A stretch of DNA of 64,000 nucleotides, taken from Epichloe hybrida (lineage: Eukaryota; Ascomycota; Sordariomycetes; Hypocreales; Clavicipitaceae). Within the stretch, counting starts at the first letter, position 1; each line of letters begins with the position of its first letter. Under the pieces are notes generated by a model, which saw only the letters and a list, made by a program, of their open reading frames with translations, ran no database searches and was not told where the DNA came from. Location of the stretch: contig JAFEKR010000006.1 of the NCBI GenBank assembly GCA_019022495.1, positions 682,001-746,000 of the forward strand, given 5' to 3'. The translations under genes and the position numbers were made by a program. This document shows, piece by piece, positions 1 through 14,996 of the stretch.

Positions 1-11
1 CATGGTGGCGT

Positions 12-46
12 GAAACCGTGAACCGTGAACCGTGAACCGTGAACCG
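12..46. repeat. GAACCGT heptamer tandem repeat
   Basis: Four to five tandem copies of GAACCGT, the first with one extra A, lie about 150 bp beyond the SNF1 stop codon in otherwise single-copy sequence. It is a small tandem repeat in 3' flanking DNA; no function is visible. The rest of 1-195 is SNF1 3' UTR or flank without a gene. Confidence 0.8.
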
Positions 47-195
47 AGTGTTTGCACGCACCATCCCTGCCAGCCCATTCTACACATGTGAAATTCAATT
101 TAATACATACCAAAAAAGTACACGACCTGCCCATACGCCAGATCCCAGAATGCAATCATCACTTTGCCCCTCCCATCCCCATCCCCGTCGTCGAG

Positions 196-2695
<2,500 letters not shown>

Positions 2696-2934
2696 GGCGG
2701 GAAATTTGGAAATGGGAGGCGAGATGGCAGCGCTGCTGTCAATCGGCGGTTAGCCGGTTAGCACGGCAAGTTGTATTCTTCCGCAACAAACCAGGCTTGG
2801 TTGGGCCGAAGTCAAACGGAATGGCTGGCTGCCTGGCTGGCTGGTGGAGTTAGGACGTTGAAGAGTTAGTGGGTGGGGAGCACCAAGGACGGGATTATGT
2901 ATCGTGCGCTAGGCACGTGACTTAGAAAAGATAT
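2696..2934 (-). promoter_or_regulatory. SNF1 5' UTR and promoter region
   Basis: About 240 bp of normal-composition DNA upstream of the SNF1 start, with short GGCTGGCTGCCTGGCTGGCTGG-like iterations near 2822-2845. It ends at an abrupt change to AT-rich transposon debris just after 2934, so the promoter is short or extends into degraded repeats. No specific binding site is identified. Confidence 0.5.
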
Positions 2935-3442
2935 CCCCTAGTAAGATAATAAAGGTAGAAAAAAGGATTAAATTGATGCTATCTTCTATTATATAAATAG
3001 AAGGATAAAAGCTTCTCTTTTATAGAGAAAGCTATTATATTAGAGATTATATACTTCTATTATAATTTATTATATTTAGTAATATATATCTTTAGCTCCC
3101 TTAATATAGTTATAGACACTGTATTTACTATTAGGTAATACACCCCTTAGTTAGTATTAAGGCTATTATTGATATTTAAATTTTTTTTTACGTCATTAGT
3201 TATAGCCAATGCATCTGATTTTTTATAACACAATTGCTAGCAATACCTAGCTAGTAAAACAATTAACAATTAAATGCTTAGATCCACAGTGTTAAATAAG
3301 CTCTGAGGTCGTAAATATAGGGGTAGTTTAATTTATAAGTATAGTTAAACTTGAATTTATTTAAGTTTTACTTATAGTATAAATTAATATAATTCCCTCT
3401 TTCTCTGTAACTATATTTATTCTATCTCTCTCTAAATATAAC
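2935..3442. other. AT-rich mutated DNA without a gene
   Basis: Composition shifts sharply to AT-rich here. No coding region is recognisable. The stretch around 2978-3060 has TCTATTATATAAATAGAAGG-type motifs that resemble, in reverse, the CCCTTCTATAAAA repeats of the copia leader at 55652-55925, so it may be a decayed copia remnant. That identity is weak. Confidence 0.4.
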
Positions 3443-3497
3443 TAGAGCATTGTATTACACTACACTACATTTTGTAGTATTTGTAGTGTAGTGTAGT
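3443..3497. mobile_element. hAT-like terminal fragment
   Basis: Starts TAGAGCATTG, a one-base RIP variant of the CAGAGCATTG terminus used by the hAT elements of this window, followed by subterminal TACACTAC / GTAGTGTAG repeats. It is cut at 3498 by the start of another hAT-like terminus. Its other end is not found. Confidence 0.5.
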
Positions 3498-3967
3498 CAG
3501 AGTATTGTTTGTAGTGTAGTTAGTGTAGTTTTTAGGAAAAATTTGTATTTATAGTGTAGTTTTTTTTTTCTTATAGTTAATATATTATAGTTTTTTTTTA
3601 TAGTTAGTATAGTGTAGTTTTTTTTTTATAGTGTAATGTATTATAGTTTTTTTTTGCTTATAGTGTAGTGTAATTAGTGTAGTTACTAACTACACTAACT
3701 ATAAAAACTATAAATATAGTGTTAGTAAAAAAAAAGTAGGCCTTTTTATTATATAATATTATTATAAGGTTTAAAAGAAAGCTAGTTATATAGAAGCTTT
3801 TATTATTACTTATTTTACTTAATTAGTTATAGAATTTATAATATTTACCTTTTTTTAAGGATTTTACTATAACTAGGGTTATTTATAATATCATACCTTT
3901 TTAATAATACTATTATACTTATTACTTTATTTTACTAATATAACTTTAAGAAAAACCTTCTAATTAT

Positions 3968-3972
3968 TTTAT
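3968..3972. repeat. Target-site duplication TTTAT of gypsy copy 1 (left)
   Basis: TTTAT immediately precedes the LTR at 3973 and is repeated exactly at 11862-11866 after the other LTR, as expected for a 5-bp duplication made by a retroviral-type integrase. Confidence 0.85.
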
Positions 3973-4242
3973 TGTCACGGCTTGCACTAAAAGGTTAAGA
4001 ACGAAGTAATAGCTAAGACTATTACAGTTACTACTAGATAGATACTAGCTAGGGGTAAGTGCATAAAGGTTTTAATCTCTAACCTAGTACTAATAATATG
4101 CGTAGTCTTTAATAAATACCTTACTTTATAAGCATATAGCTATCTTATAGCTAGCTAGCCTCTTTATTATTTATATAGTCTAAAGGTTCTTTAAAGACTT
4201 ACTTTAATAAATATCCTATCTTTAACCTTTACACTCTTAATA
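3973..4242 (-). repeat. 3' LTR of gypsy copy 1 (270 bp)
   Basis: Reads TGTCACGGCTTGC on the plus strand and ends in TAATA, the RIP form of TAACA. Same length and order as the solo LTR at 14727-14996 in reverse. The adjacent internal sequence (GGAAGGTATTA on the minus strand) is the mutated polypurine tract. Confidence 0.85.
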
Positions 4243-6189
4243 TAATACCTTCCTTATATATAATTAACCTTAATTATAAAATAAGCTACTTACTTAAGGT
4301 ATAGTTATTATATTAAAGCTTTATAAGAAAAATAAGATAAGGTACCTTATATTTAAATATATAGGTAAATAAAAAGAAATAATAATAATAATACTACTAA
4401 TTAAAAATAATCTCTTATTATAGTTAGTAATATTTAAATAGTAGCTTATATATAGCTTTACTATAGTAAAATAAATATTATTACCTATTATATAGCTAGA
4501 GAAAAAAAAATAGATAACTTATATTAATTTTTATAATTAGTTAAATAAATAAGGTACTTAATACTAGGGTTTTAAATAGTTTAACTAAAGGGCTTATATT
4601 ATAGTTACTATAAGCTTATAGCTATTAAGTATATATATATTTCGTAGTGCTAATAGTTATTATTATAATTTATAAATTACTTATATATAGTGTATTAAAT
4701 TACTTAAGGGGTCTAGGGTTAATATAAAAAAGACTAATTTTCCCCCTTTTTATACTTTTCCTTTCTTTTATAATATCCCTTAACTTTATAAGTTACCCTT
4801 ACTAGCTAAGTAATAGCTCTCTTATTATTATTACTTAGTAGTTACTAATCTCTTTTAGTCCCTAATTATTATTATTATTTATCCTTATTTATCTTAGTTT
4901 TTTACCTTTATTTAGCTTATAAGTTTATACTCTTATTAGTATAACTTCCTTATTTAGTCTATTATAGCTAACTTATAGCTAGTTTACTATATCTAAGTCT
5001 TATACCTAAACTTTACCTTTATTAATACCTTAAGAAAATTTATTAACTAAAAAATCTTTTATAAAGTCTTTTATAAAGTTTTCTTTAAAGTAAACTTTTT
5101 CTAAAATCTTATTATAAGTTTATTATATTCTTATAGTGTTTTTATTACTAACTTATTACTAGTAAAATAACTTTAAAGAAGATTTTATATATACACTATT
5201 ATTAGTAAGTAATAATATAAAATATCCTTTTAAAAAATAGTACTTATAAGATTTTAAAATACTTTATTAATAAAAAAACCTTCCTAGCTAAATATAATAA
5301 ATCTTTAAGTATAACTTCTTTACTTACTTATTACTTTTTTATAGCTAATATTTAATAGGCTATTTAATAATATATACTTATTACTTTTAAAATAATAAAA
5401 ACTATATTATAGTATATCTCTCTTAACTAGGATTTACTTACTTATTACTAATATATTACTAAACTCTAGCTTAAATTATATAGCTTTATAATAAGCTATT
5501 TAAACTTATTAAAGCTACTTTTAAAGGTAATTACTACTATTAAAATAAAGTAAGTATAATCCTATTACTTAAATACTAGATTATTACTAACTTATAGCTA
5601 GCTTATTATAAAAGTAAAGAAAAAGCTATAGAATACTATCTTAGTTTATAAAAATTTTAATAAGTATAGTTATATTTACTATACTTAAATATTTACTAAT
5701 ATTACTTATAAGGTAAAATATAATAAATATACTATAATAGTATTACTAAGTAATACTATAAATCTAAAGACTTAGATTAATATTTTAAACTATCTTTATA
5801 GCTTAAAATATCCTAAAGGTAAGCTTTCTTAATATATATAGCTAATACTTAATTAACTTACTAGTAGTTTATACTAAATACTATTAATTTACCTAAATAT
5901 ATTAGTCTTATTAAGCTTCTTAGTATACTTTAAGTTTATATATATAAAGAGAGGGATTTTAATAATAAAGATACTTTTAAGGCCTTTTTCTTTATAGTTT
6001 CTATAGCTATTACTAATAATAAGGGACTAGTAATCTTAAGAACTAACTTTATTATAAAGGAATAAGTGCTTAGTAATTATATAATAGATTATTTAAGTTA
6101 TCTAAGTAAATTAACTTTATTTTCTAATATCTTTAGTATATTAAGTTATAAGATATAATTACCTTATATTAACTTTACTACTTAGCTAT
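4243..6189 (+). other. Gypsy copy 1 region between pol and 3' LTR; possible antisense ORF remnant
   Basis: About 1.95 kb separates the chromodomain from the 3' LTR. On the strand opposite gag-pol (plus strand here), roughly 5840-6150 reads with few stops, including a segment containing FNNKDTFKAFF and TNNKGLVIL. The same frame and near-identical peptides recur in copy 2. It may be a decayed extra ORF encoded antisense to the retroelement; no family is recognised. Confidence 0.3.
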
Positions 6190-9100
6190 TACTTATAGTT
6201 ATTAATAATTTCTTTAGTAATAAAATCCCTTTTTAATACCTAAGAATTCTCTAAGATATTATAGCCTTTTTATTTAACTAGATATTTATAATACCTTTTA
6301 TTATAGTAATATAAAATAATTCTCTTAACTTTAAACTCTTATTTATTATCTTTAATAGTATCTTATAGTAAGAATATATTTTCTATATTTATTAAGGTCT
6401 ATTTAAAAGGTTTAAGACTAGTAATATTAAATATATTATATAATTAAGTCCTAAGTAATAATTTTAATTAATATATAAATCTATAACTTTTAATTACCTT
6501 TTTAATCTTATAAGGGCTTAAATACTTTATAGCTAGCTTCTTACTAAGGTATCTTAGGTTAATATTTTTTATTAATAATAAAATATAATTACTAACTTTA
6601 AACCTTATTAAAGTTCTTTTCTAGTTATAATATTTTTTATACTAAGTTTATAAGTTACTTAAAATTTACTTAATTATAGTATACTTTTCTTTTAGTACTA
6701 AAATCTTACTTTTAGCTTAATTATTTACTAAAGGAATATTTACTATTACTTACTATAAACCTCTAGGATTATAACCTTATAATACCTTTACTAGTGTATA
6801 GCTATGTATTAAGTAATTACTTATATTATATATAAATTACACTATTAATAGGTTATTTACCTAATTAGTTTATTTGGTATAAGTAAAAGCCCTTAAATAA
6901 TATTCTAAGACCTAGTTTAAATATTTTATCTAGCTATTTATTTAAGAGTAAAAAGCAATACTAAGTAGCTACTTTATTATAAGAAGATAATAAAAAGTTA
7001 TCTAAAAACTACTAGTAAATATAAAACCTTAGTTTATTATAATACTTTCTAAGGCTTTATAGTCTTTAAAAATATATTTTAAGAATATAGTTACTAGCCT
7101 ATTACTAGTTAGTTATTTAAAATAAGGATATAAATACTATATTTTATAAAATACTTAATAATAACTAAAATTATATTATAAGTCTAATTTAAATCTTTTA
7201 CTAGTAAAAGTCTAGTAATAAAATCTATTAATAATTCTTAAAAAGGGAAATTAAATACTAGTAATATAGCTAGCTTACTATATAGTTTATAATACCTTAG
7301 TTTTAAAGTCTAATAATTTATATAAGTGCTAATATATACCTTTATATCTTTTTTTATTATTAGCTAATAATATTAGTTTATAATCTAATAAAGAGTTTTA
7401 CTTACTTCTTAGTGCTTAGTAATAAGGTTATTATAAGTTAGTAATAAAATTTCTTTCCTTATATTTAAAGGAATAAAAATATAATTCTTTAATATTAATA
7501 GCTTAAAGGGTTTAATTAACTATATTTAAAATATAGCTATATTATTACTTTTAAGTAACTTTAATTAAGCTATAGTAAAGTTATTACCTTACTATGCTTT
7601 ATATAATAAGACTTAAATTAAGGGTTTTAATTCTAAGCTCTTTTCTAAAAAGTTAAACTTAAACTTAAAAGAGATTCTCTAAATAAATTAAATCCTAGCT
7701 ATAATATCTCTATAAGTAATTAGTTTAATAAATACTTTTAGTCTTATAAGGACATAGATAAGTAATGTTTTTAAGGGGCGCCCTTGCTACTTACTAGTAA
7801 TAACCTATGCTAGTCTATCCCTATTAGTAATAGCTAGTTTAATAGGAAAATTAAATAATTAAGCACTAAATAATGTATACGCTAGGTACTAATAGTATTA
7901 CTATAGCTAGCTTATTGCTTATTAACTAAAGTATAAAAAGTATTAAATAACCTTACTAATATAACTCTTTTAAGATTATCTAGATTATTAGGTTCTTTAG
8001 GAATATAGTTAAGTTATGATTTTTTAAAACCCTAGATATTAGTAGTATTATTATAGCGTTATTATAACTAACTATTAGTTATATTAAGTAATGTTTTTAT
8101 GAAGCCTATAGTATTAATAATATTGCTATAGTGTTCCTATCTCTTAGTATTTATAAATTTAGATAAAAAGGTAGGAAGTTATATAGTTACTACTTTCTTT
8201 TTCCTTACCTTACTTATAAAATCTAGTCTTCTTAAAAGTAAGTTAGTAGGATTTAATTTCCCTATATAATATATAATCTTAAAGTTAAAAGGATAAAGCT
8301 TATTAAGTATAGTTACTTACTTACTAGTAAGCTTAGGCTTTATAGTAAGGTACTTATAGTTTAAATAATCTATAATAACTTTAATTATATAAGCTAAATA
8401 AGTAAGATAGTGTCTCTATATATAAAAAGCCTCTTAGATAGCTAATAATTTACTATTAGGTATTAAATATTATAATTTAGTATTAGTTATTTTCCTTAAT
8501 ATAAATATAACTAAGTGCTAGTAACCTAGCACTAATATTATAAGTATAGCCTTAATTATATATTTAAGTATATTTATCTTTACTTTAAGATATATAAGTA
8601 AGTTAAAATATACTAAAATTAGCGCTTCTTAAAATCTTTATTAAAGCTCTCTAAGCGCTACTAGCTTATAGGGTTTTAGTTTAAATATTACTAGTTAATT
8701 CCCTTTAAGGTAATTTATTAATAAAATAATAACTTTACTATACTATTTAATAAAATAGTAGTAAAATCTAGTAAAACTAAGAATTAACTAAATATTAAAA
8801 ATACTATATAATATTAGCTAGGTTATAATTACTTTAACTTTTACTAGGTCTATTATAATACTTTTCTCTAATATCTTAAAGCCTAAAAATTTAACTTCCT
8901 TAACTAAAAATTAACATTTCTTAAGGTTAATAAAAAGACTTACCTTTTTAAACCTATATAAAACTTATTTAATATACTTTATATAATCTTTAACCTTACT
9001 ACTATATATTAGTATATTATCTAAATAAATAATATAAGTCTTATTAATAAGTTCTTTAAGAGTATTATTAATATACTCCTAAAAAGTTACTAGTATATTA

Positions 9101-11300
9101 ACTAGTTTAAATAGTATTACTAGATATTTAAAGTAGCTATATTAATAATAAAATGCTATTTTTTACTTATTACCTAAGTAAATATATAGCTAGTAATATA
9201 TATCTTTTAAATCTAGGACTATAAAAATAACTATACTTACTAATTAATTAAGAATTTTAGTAATAAGGGGTAAAGAGGCCTTATTCTTAATTATAATCTT
9301 ATTTAGGCCTTTATAATCTATATAAAGCCTTAATTTCCTTCCTTTCTTTAGAATAAATAAAATTAAGGCTTTAGCTAGGCTAACTAATCTTCTAATTTAC
9401 CCTTTAAGCTATATACTTATAAGGTACTCTCTAAGAACCTCTAGCTTCCTTTTAGCTAAATTATATATAGGCCCCTAAGGTAGTGTTTTCCCTTCTTCTA
9501 ATTTAATTATATAAGTATAACCTCCTAGTTTAGGAAGCTTACCTACTAACTCTTTAGAAAAAATATCTATAAACTCCCTATATTCTTCTAGAATTATTAG
9601 TATAGGGTGCTTAGTGCTCTTATCCTAATTTAATATAGCTTCTTTATTACTTATATTTTCTAAAATTAGTATAACTATAATACCTTTGCTTTTTTACTAT
9701 AAATAAGTATACTTAAGGATTTATATAGCTACTTTACTATTTATTTATATATCTATTACTACTAGGTCCTTTAATTAGCCTTTTTCTTTTCCTTTTTAAT
9801 TTTTATTTTCTAGAATACTTAGCTTAATCTTTATTACTTTTAATAATAAAGTAACTACTACTATTTTTTTCTCTTTATATACTTATTACTTACTATAAGT
9901 AAAGGAAAGATATTTTATTATTACTAGATATTTCTAGTATTTATACTCCTAATATATAATTATAAGTAAATACTCTTTAATCTAGTTTATACCTAGAATT
10001 ATCCCTTTACTTATATTAGTAATAAAGTAACTAACTTAGTAAACCTTTATAAATCCTATACTATCTTTTATCTTAACTAATTTTTTTAAAATTCCTTAAT
10101 ATAAAATTACTTTTTTACTTATACTCTTTAGTATTTTATTTAATTAGATTATATTCTCTTAATCCTTTTTTAATAATAATTTTAGATAAATTATTAAAGA
10201 CTATATACTTATATTAAATAGTACTTATATAGCTAATTATTAGTTATCTTATTATAAAGATACTTATATTCTTATTTTATTATTTATAAGGTATTCTATA
10301 GTAAGATTATATTCCTAGGTTTATGCTAATAAAACTAGTATTATATTAGGAGATATAACTTTATTATTACTTTCTTTATATTTCTTAGTTATATACTTAG
10401 TACTTTTATAAGTAAAATAATCTAGTACTTAATAAGCTAGTAAAGTATACTTAAGCTTTTTATATTTATAGTATACTAAAAATAATCTTTTCTCTTAATC
10501 TTTACTTTATTACTATACCTTATTTATAAGTAATATAAAATAAGAGTATTACCTTTTTCTTTTAAAGTTCTAACCTTTTTTATTATTTTAGCCTAAACCT
10601 ATTATAACCTTTACTTTCTTACCTTAGCCTTATAGTTAGCTTTAGGTTATTAAAATCTCTAAACTAATTATTTACTTCCTTATAGTATTATTTAAGCTAT
10701 TTAAAAAGATTATAATTCTTAGATATATAGGGATTTCTTTAGGTAACTTAGCTTTTACCTTATCTTAGGCTTATATAAAAAATTAAAATAATTAGTTATT
10801 TTTTTACTTAAGATTTAGTAATAACCTTATTACTTCTAAGTATCTTATACTTATATTTATTATTCTAGTTTTTAACTATTTTAGAAAATTTACCTAGGTA
10901 ATTAATAAATAATTTATATACTTATCTATAGCTATATAATATATTTACTATTACTTTATATTACTAGCTAGGTAATTACTTATATATATTACCTTAGTTA
11001 TATTATTCTTAAAGGTATAGTAATTTAATTTAAATAATATATCTAAGTTTACTAAGAAATTTTATAGGCTTTTATATATTTTCCCTTTATATATAGGTAT
11101 TTTTATTTATATTTTAATAAGATTACCTTACTATATAATTACTACTAAGTTACTATAGACTATAAGTAAAATTATAGCTAATATTTAAGGGGTAATTATA
11201 AGTCTAAATTAAGGGGTAATTATAAGTCTAGTTTAAGGTCTAGCTAATCCTAGATTTACCTTAAGCTCTTTAATTTATGCCTTTATTTATAAGACCTTTT
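6190..11300 (-). pseudogene. gag-pol pseudogene of gypsy copy 1
   Basis: Polyprotein remnant with boundaries set by alignment by eye to copy 2. The C-terminal integrase chromodomain is at about 6190-6350, the reverse transcriptase core at about 8850-9450 (YLDN at 9016-9027; the conserved region before it corresponds to 9250-9370), and gag occupies the part nearest the 5' LTR. Every frame is closed by many TAA/TAG codons, so no protein can be made. Exact ends are approximate. Confidence 0.75.
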
Positions 11301-11591
11301 ATTTTCTTTAAAGGTAATATAGCTTAGATTATATAACCTTATAGTGTTATTATAATGCCCTTTTTTCTTTAGTTATATTATCTATACCTTTACCTAAATT
11401 AGAATTAAGTAGTGTTTATTATACCCTATTATTATCTATAGTTTTAGATTATAAGGGTTCTTTATTTCCTAATTATCTATAGCTTTATTATTATAAGGTA
11501 CTAGTGTGTTTCTTATAGATCTTTAAAGTATTAGCTATATAATAATCTAGCTAATAGTTTATATTCTTAAAAAGGTTAAGAGAGATTAATT

Positions 11592-11861
11592 TATTATAGC
11601 TTATACTAAAAGGTTAAGAATAAAGTAATAGCTAAGACTATTATAGTTACTACTAGATAAATACTAGCTTAGGGTAGGTATATAAAGGTTTTAATCTCTA
11701 ACCTAGCACTAATAATATATATAGTTTTTAATAAATACCTTACTTTATAAGTATATAGCTATCTTATAGCTAGCTAGTCTCTTTATTATTTACATAGCCT
11801 AAAGGTTCTCTAAAGACTTACTTTAATAAACATCCTATCTTTAACCTCTGCGCTCCTAATA
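11592..11861 (-). repeat. 5' LTR of gypsy copy 1 (270 bp)
   Basis: Begins TATTATAGCTTATAC, the RIP derivative of TGTCACGGCTTGCAC, and ends CTCCTAATA. It is followed by the TTTAT duplication at 11862-11866. It is more mutated at its first 30 bp than the 3' LTR. Confidence 0.85.
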
Positions 11862-12316
11862 TTTATTTACTATTATTATTAATTATTTTATATTTTTATT
11901 ATTAATTTAATTAAAAAATACCATTAGAAATCTAAATAAATATATAAAAGTTAATAGACTATATACTTAGTACTTAAATATTATTATTAATAAAATAAGA
12001 ACTTAAAAAAAGCTTAAACTATTTATTTACTATTTAAACTAATTAAATATTACTTTAAGCTTTATAATACTAAAGCTTTAAGAAGTTATATATAGTAACT
12101 TTATATATCTTATTATAATAATATATAAAGAAAGAATATAATAGACTAATATTTATAATTTATTAATAGATAACTAATAGTATTATTTTAATTACCTTAT
12201 ATAGCTTAAATAAGCTATAAAAAATAAGTTTAACTTATTTTTAAAAATAATACTAGGACTTAGTTTTATATAATATACTATACTTATTATAAAAGCTTTA
12301 ATAACTTTTATAACCT

Positions 12317-13264
12317 TAATTACTATAATTACTATAATTACTATAATTACTATAATTACTATAATTACTATAATTACTATAATTACTATAATTACTATAA
12401 TTACTATTATTACTATAATTACTATACTATTTACTATAATTACTATTATTACTATAATTACTATTATTATTACTATTATTACTATAATTACTATTATTAC
12501 TATAATTACTATAATTACTATAATTACTATAATTACTATAATTACTATTATTACTTAATATAATTACTATTATTACTATTATTACTATTATTACTATTAT
12601 TACTATTATTACTATAATTATATATATTATTACTATTATTACTATTATTACTATTATTACTATTATTACTATTATTACTATTATTACTATTACTATTATT
12701 ACTATTATTACTATTATTACTATTATTACTATTATTACTATTATTACTATTATTACTATTATTACTATTATTACTATTATTACTATTATTACTATATTAT
12801 TACTATTATTACTATTATTACTATTATTACTATTATTACTATTATTACTATTATTACTATTATTACTATTATTACTATTATTACTATTATTACTATTATT
12901 ACTATTATTACTATTATTACTATTATTACTATTATTACTATTATTACTATAATTACTATAATTACTATTATTACTATAATTACTATTATTACTATAATTA
13001 CTATAATTACTATTATAATTACTATTATTACTATTATTACTATAATTACTATAATTACTATTATTACTATTATTACTATAATTACTATTATTACTATAAT
13101 TACTATAATTACTATAATTACTATAATTACTATAATTACTATAATTACTATTATTACTATAATTACTATTATTACTATAATTACTATAATTACTTATAAT
13201 TACTATAATTACTATAATTACTATTATTACTATAATTACTATTATTACTATAATTACTATTATT
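12317..13264. repeat. Large 9-bp tandem array (ATTACTATA / ATTACTATT)
   Basis: About 950 bp of nearly uninterrupted 9-mers, alternating in blocks of ATTACTATA and ATTACTATT. It sits in the non-autonomous hAT-like element at the position where hAT-1, hAT-2 and hAT-3 carry shorter arrays of the same unit (17660-17827, 26511-26694, 42341-42405). Confidence 0.95.
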
Positions 13265-13465
13265 TCACTTTTATTATTATTTTAAAAAAACATAAAAGAG
13301 AAAACATTTTTATAATATTAATATTTTTAAAAACCTTAGAATACTAAGTTATTAAAAACTATAGCTTTTACTATAGTAATTTACTTATAATTACTAGTAT
13401 TTATATTTAAGTTATTTATTTATTATTTATTTATTATTAAACTTTAATACTAATAATATTATAAG

Positions 13466-13567
13466 TAATCTTAGTAATCTTAGTAATCTTAGTAATCTTA
13501 GTAATCTTAGTAATCTTAGTAATCTTAGTAATCTTAGTAATATTAGTAATATTAGTAATATTAGTAT
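13466..13567. repeat. 9-bp tandem repeat TAATCTTAG
   Basis: About eleven tandem copies of TAATCTTAG, the last few reading TAATATTAG. It occupies the place that the 10-bp AATAGCTTAT minisatellite holds in related elements. Confidence 0.9.
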
Positions 13568-13791
13568 TATAAGCTATTATAAGGTATAATAAGCTACTTA
13601 TATTAAGTTTACTAGTAGTTCTTTTTAAAGTGTTTTTAAATAAGTAATAATAATAATTTATAGAAATATAAAATAATTAATAAAAATAGTAAATAATATA
13701 ATAAGAAGGTTTTTCTTTAAGTTATATTAGTAAAACAAAGCATTAAGTTAAATAGTATTATTAAAAAAAATATAATATTATATATAACCTT

Positions 13792-14202
13792 TAGAGTATT
13801 ACACTATAATTAATTTGTAATGTATTTTTTATTTAATAAATAATATATATCTAGTCTTAGAAAATATATAGAGATATAAAACTTCTTTTTTTAGATAGAT
13901 AACTAAAAAACTATAATGTAATTATAATATATAAGTGGGTCTAAAAGTGGACCCCTTGCCTATAAATTAGAAAAACTACATTTTACTACATTTTAGCACT
14001 AAGAATACACTATAAATGTAGTTTTTCTAATTTATAGGCAAGGGGTCCACTTTTAGACCCACTTTTATATATAGTATTTTTCTTAGGATTTATCTCTATA
14101 GGATTACGTGATTTATAGGATAATCTATTTAATTATAAGCTAGCTATAAAATTAAATGTAAAAACTACAAAACACACTACACTAACTACAAACAATACTC
14201 TG
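13792..14202. mobile_element. 411-bp hAT-type MITE with 8-bp target duplication
   Basis: Ends TAGAGTATTACACTATAA (RIP form of CAGAGTATTG) and CAATACTCTG. It is flanked by perfect ATAACCTT duplications at 13784-13791 and 14203-14210. It has no coding capacity. Its interior carries the 49-bp foldback at 13933-14064. It is inserted in the right part of the hAT-like element 3498-14665. Confidence 0.85.
13933..14064. repeat. Perfect 49-bp inverted repeat (foldback)
   Basis: Left arm 13933-13981 and right arm 14016-14064 are exact reverse complements, separated by a 34-nt loop. The outer ends are AAGTGGGTC / GACCCACTT, a motif also found beside the hAT transposase genes at 21425-21516 and 22931-23022. 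A long stem would form in single-stranded DNA or RNA. Confidence 0.95.
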
Positions 14203-14440
14203 ATAACCTTACTTAGTTATAATAAAATTATTAAATAATATAATATTATAAATTCTATAACTAATTTAATAAAATAAGTAAGAATAAATGCTTTTATATA
14301 ACTAGCTTTCTTTTAACCTTAATAATACTAATAACTAATAAAAAGTCTAATACTATATTTATAGTATTTATAGTTAGTGTAGTTTAGGAAAAAAAATTTA
14401 TAGTGTAATGTATTATAGTTTTTTTTTCCTTATAGTTAGT

Positions 14441-14610
14441 GTAGTTTATAGTATAGTGTAGTTTATAGTATAGTGTAGTTTATAGTATAGTGTAGTTTAT
14501 AGTATAGTGTAGTTTATAGTATAGTGTAGTTTATAGTATAGTGTAGTTATAGTATAGTGTAGTTTATAGTATAGTGTAGTTTATAGTATAGTGTAGTTTA
14601 TAGTATAGTT
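14441..14610. repeat. 17-bp tandem repeat GTAGTTTATAGTATAGT
   Basis: About ten tandem copies, one shortened, in the subterminal region of the hAT-like element that ends at 14665. It amplifies the GTAGTGTAG-type subterminal motif, typical of sites bound by hAT transposases. Confidence 0.85.
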
Positions 14611-14726
14611 ACTACACTATACTACAAATACTACACTACACTACACGTTTTAGTGCAATACTCTGGTTATAACTAACTATGTGAATAACTAATCCTAATT
14701 AATCGTGGATTAGTCAATTACGTAAT

Positions 14727-14996
14727 TGTTAGGAGCGCAGAGGTCAAAGATAGGATGTTTATCGAAGCGGGTCTTTAGAGAACCTTTAGGCTATGTGAAT
14801 AACAAAGAGGCTAGCTAGCTATAAAATAGCCATATGCTTATAAAGTAAGGTATTTATTAAAGACTACGTATATTATTAGTGCTAGGTTAGAGATTAAAAC
14901 CTTCCCGCACCTACCCCTAGCTAGTATTTATCTAGTAGCGACTGCGATAGTCTTAGCTATCACTTCGTTCTTAACCTTTCGGTGCAAGCCGTGACA
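14727..14996 (+). repeat. Solo LTR of the gypsy family with GTAAT duplication
   Basis: 270 bp, TGTTAGGAGCGC to CCGTGACA, flanked by GTAAT at 14722-14726 and 14997-15001. It is inserted in the LTR of copia copy 2. It retains many CpG and CpA sites, so it is the least mutated copy of this LTR here and shows the canonical TG...CA ends. Confidence 0.95.

Larger units (their letters stand above)
3973..11861 (-). mobile_element. Ty3/gypsy chromovirus copy 1, full length, RIP-mutated
   Basis: A 7889-bp element on the minus strand with 270-bp LTRs and a perfect TTTAT target duplication. The internal region is collinear with copy 2 (31096-41301), where gag, zinc knuckle, protease region, reverse transcriptase, RNase H, integrase and chromodomain can be read. 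Stops are dense throughout and the reverse transcriptase active site reads YLDN instead of YLDD (9016-9027). It is non-functional. It lies inside the hAT-like element 3498-14665. Confidence 0.9.
3498..14665 (-). mobile_element. Non-autonomous hAT-like element, interrupted by a gypsy element and a MITE
   Basis: Left end CAGAGTATTGTTTGTAG; right end, on the opposite strand, CAGAGTATTGCACTAAAACG. Both match the two ends of the complete element at 38252-40426, in reverse orientation. Removing the gypsy element (3973-11861) and the MITE (13792-14202) leaves about 2.9 kb that align in order with 38252-40426, including the block near 11880-12280 that matches 39540-39960 inverted. It has no transposase. 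The flanks (AGTGTAGT left, GTTATAAC right) do not match, so one end may have been rearranged. Confidence 0.6.

Noticed and set aside
3498..14665. Target duplication for the outer hAT-like element
   Set aside because: AGTGTAGT and GTTATAAC do not match; the element is called from its termini and internal collinearity only.
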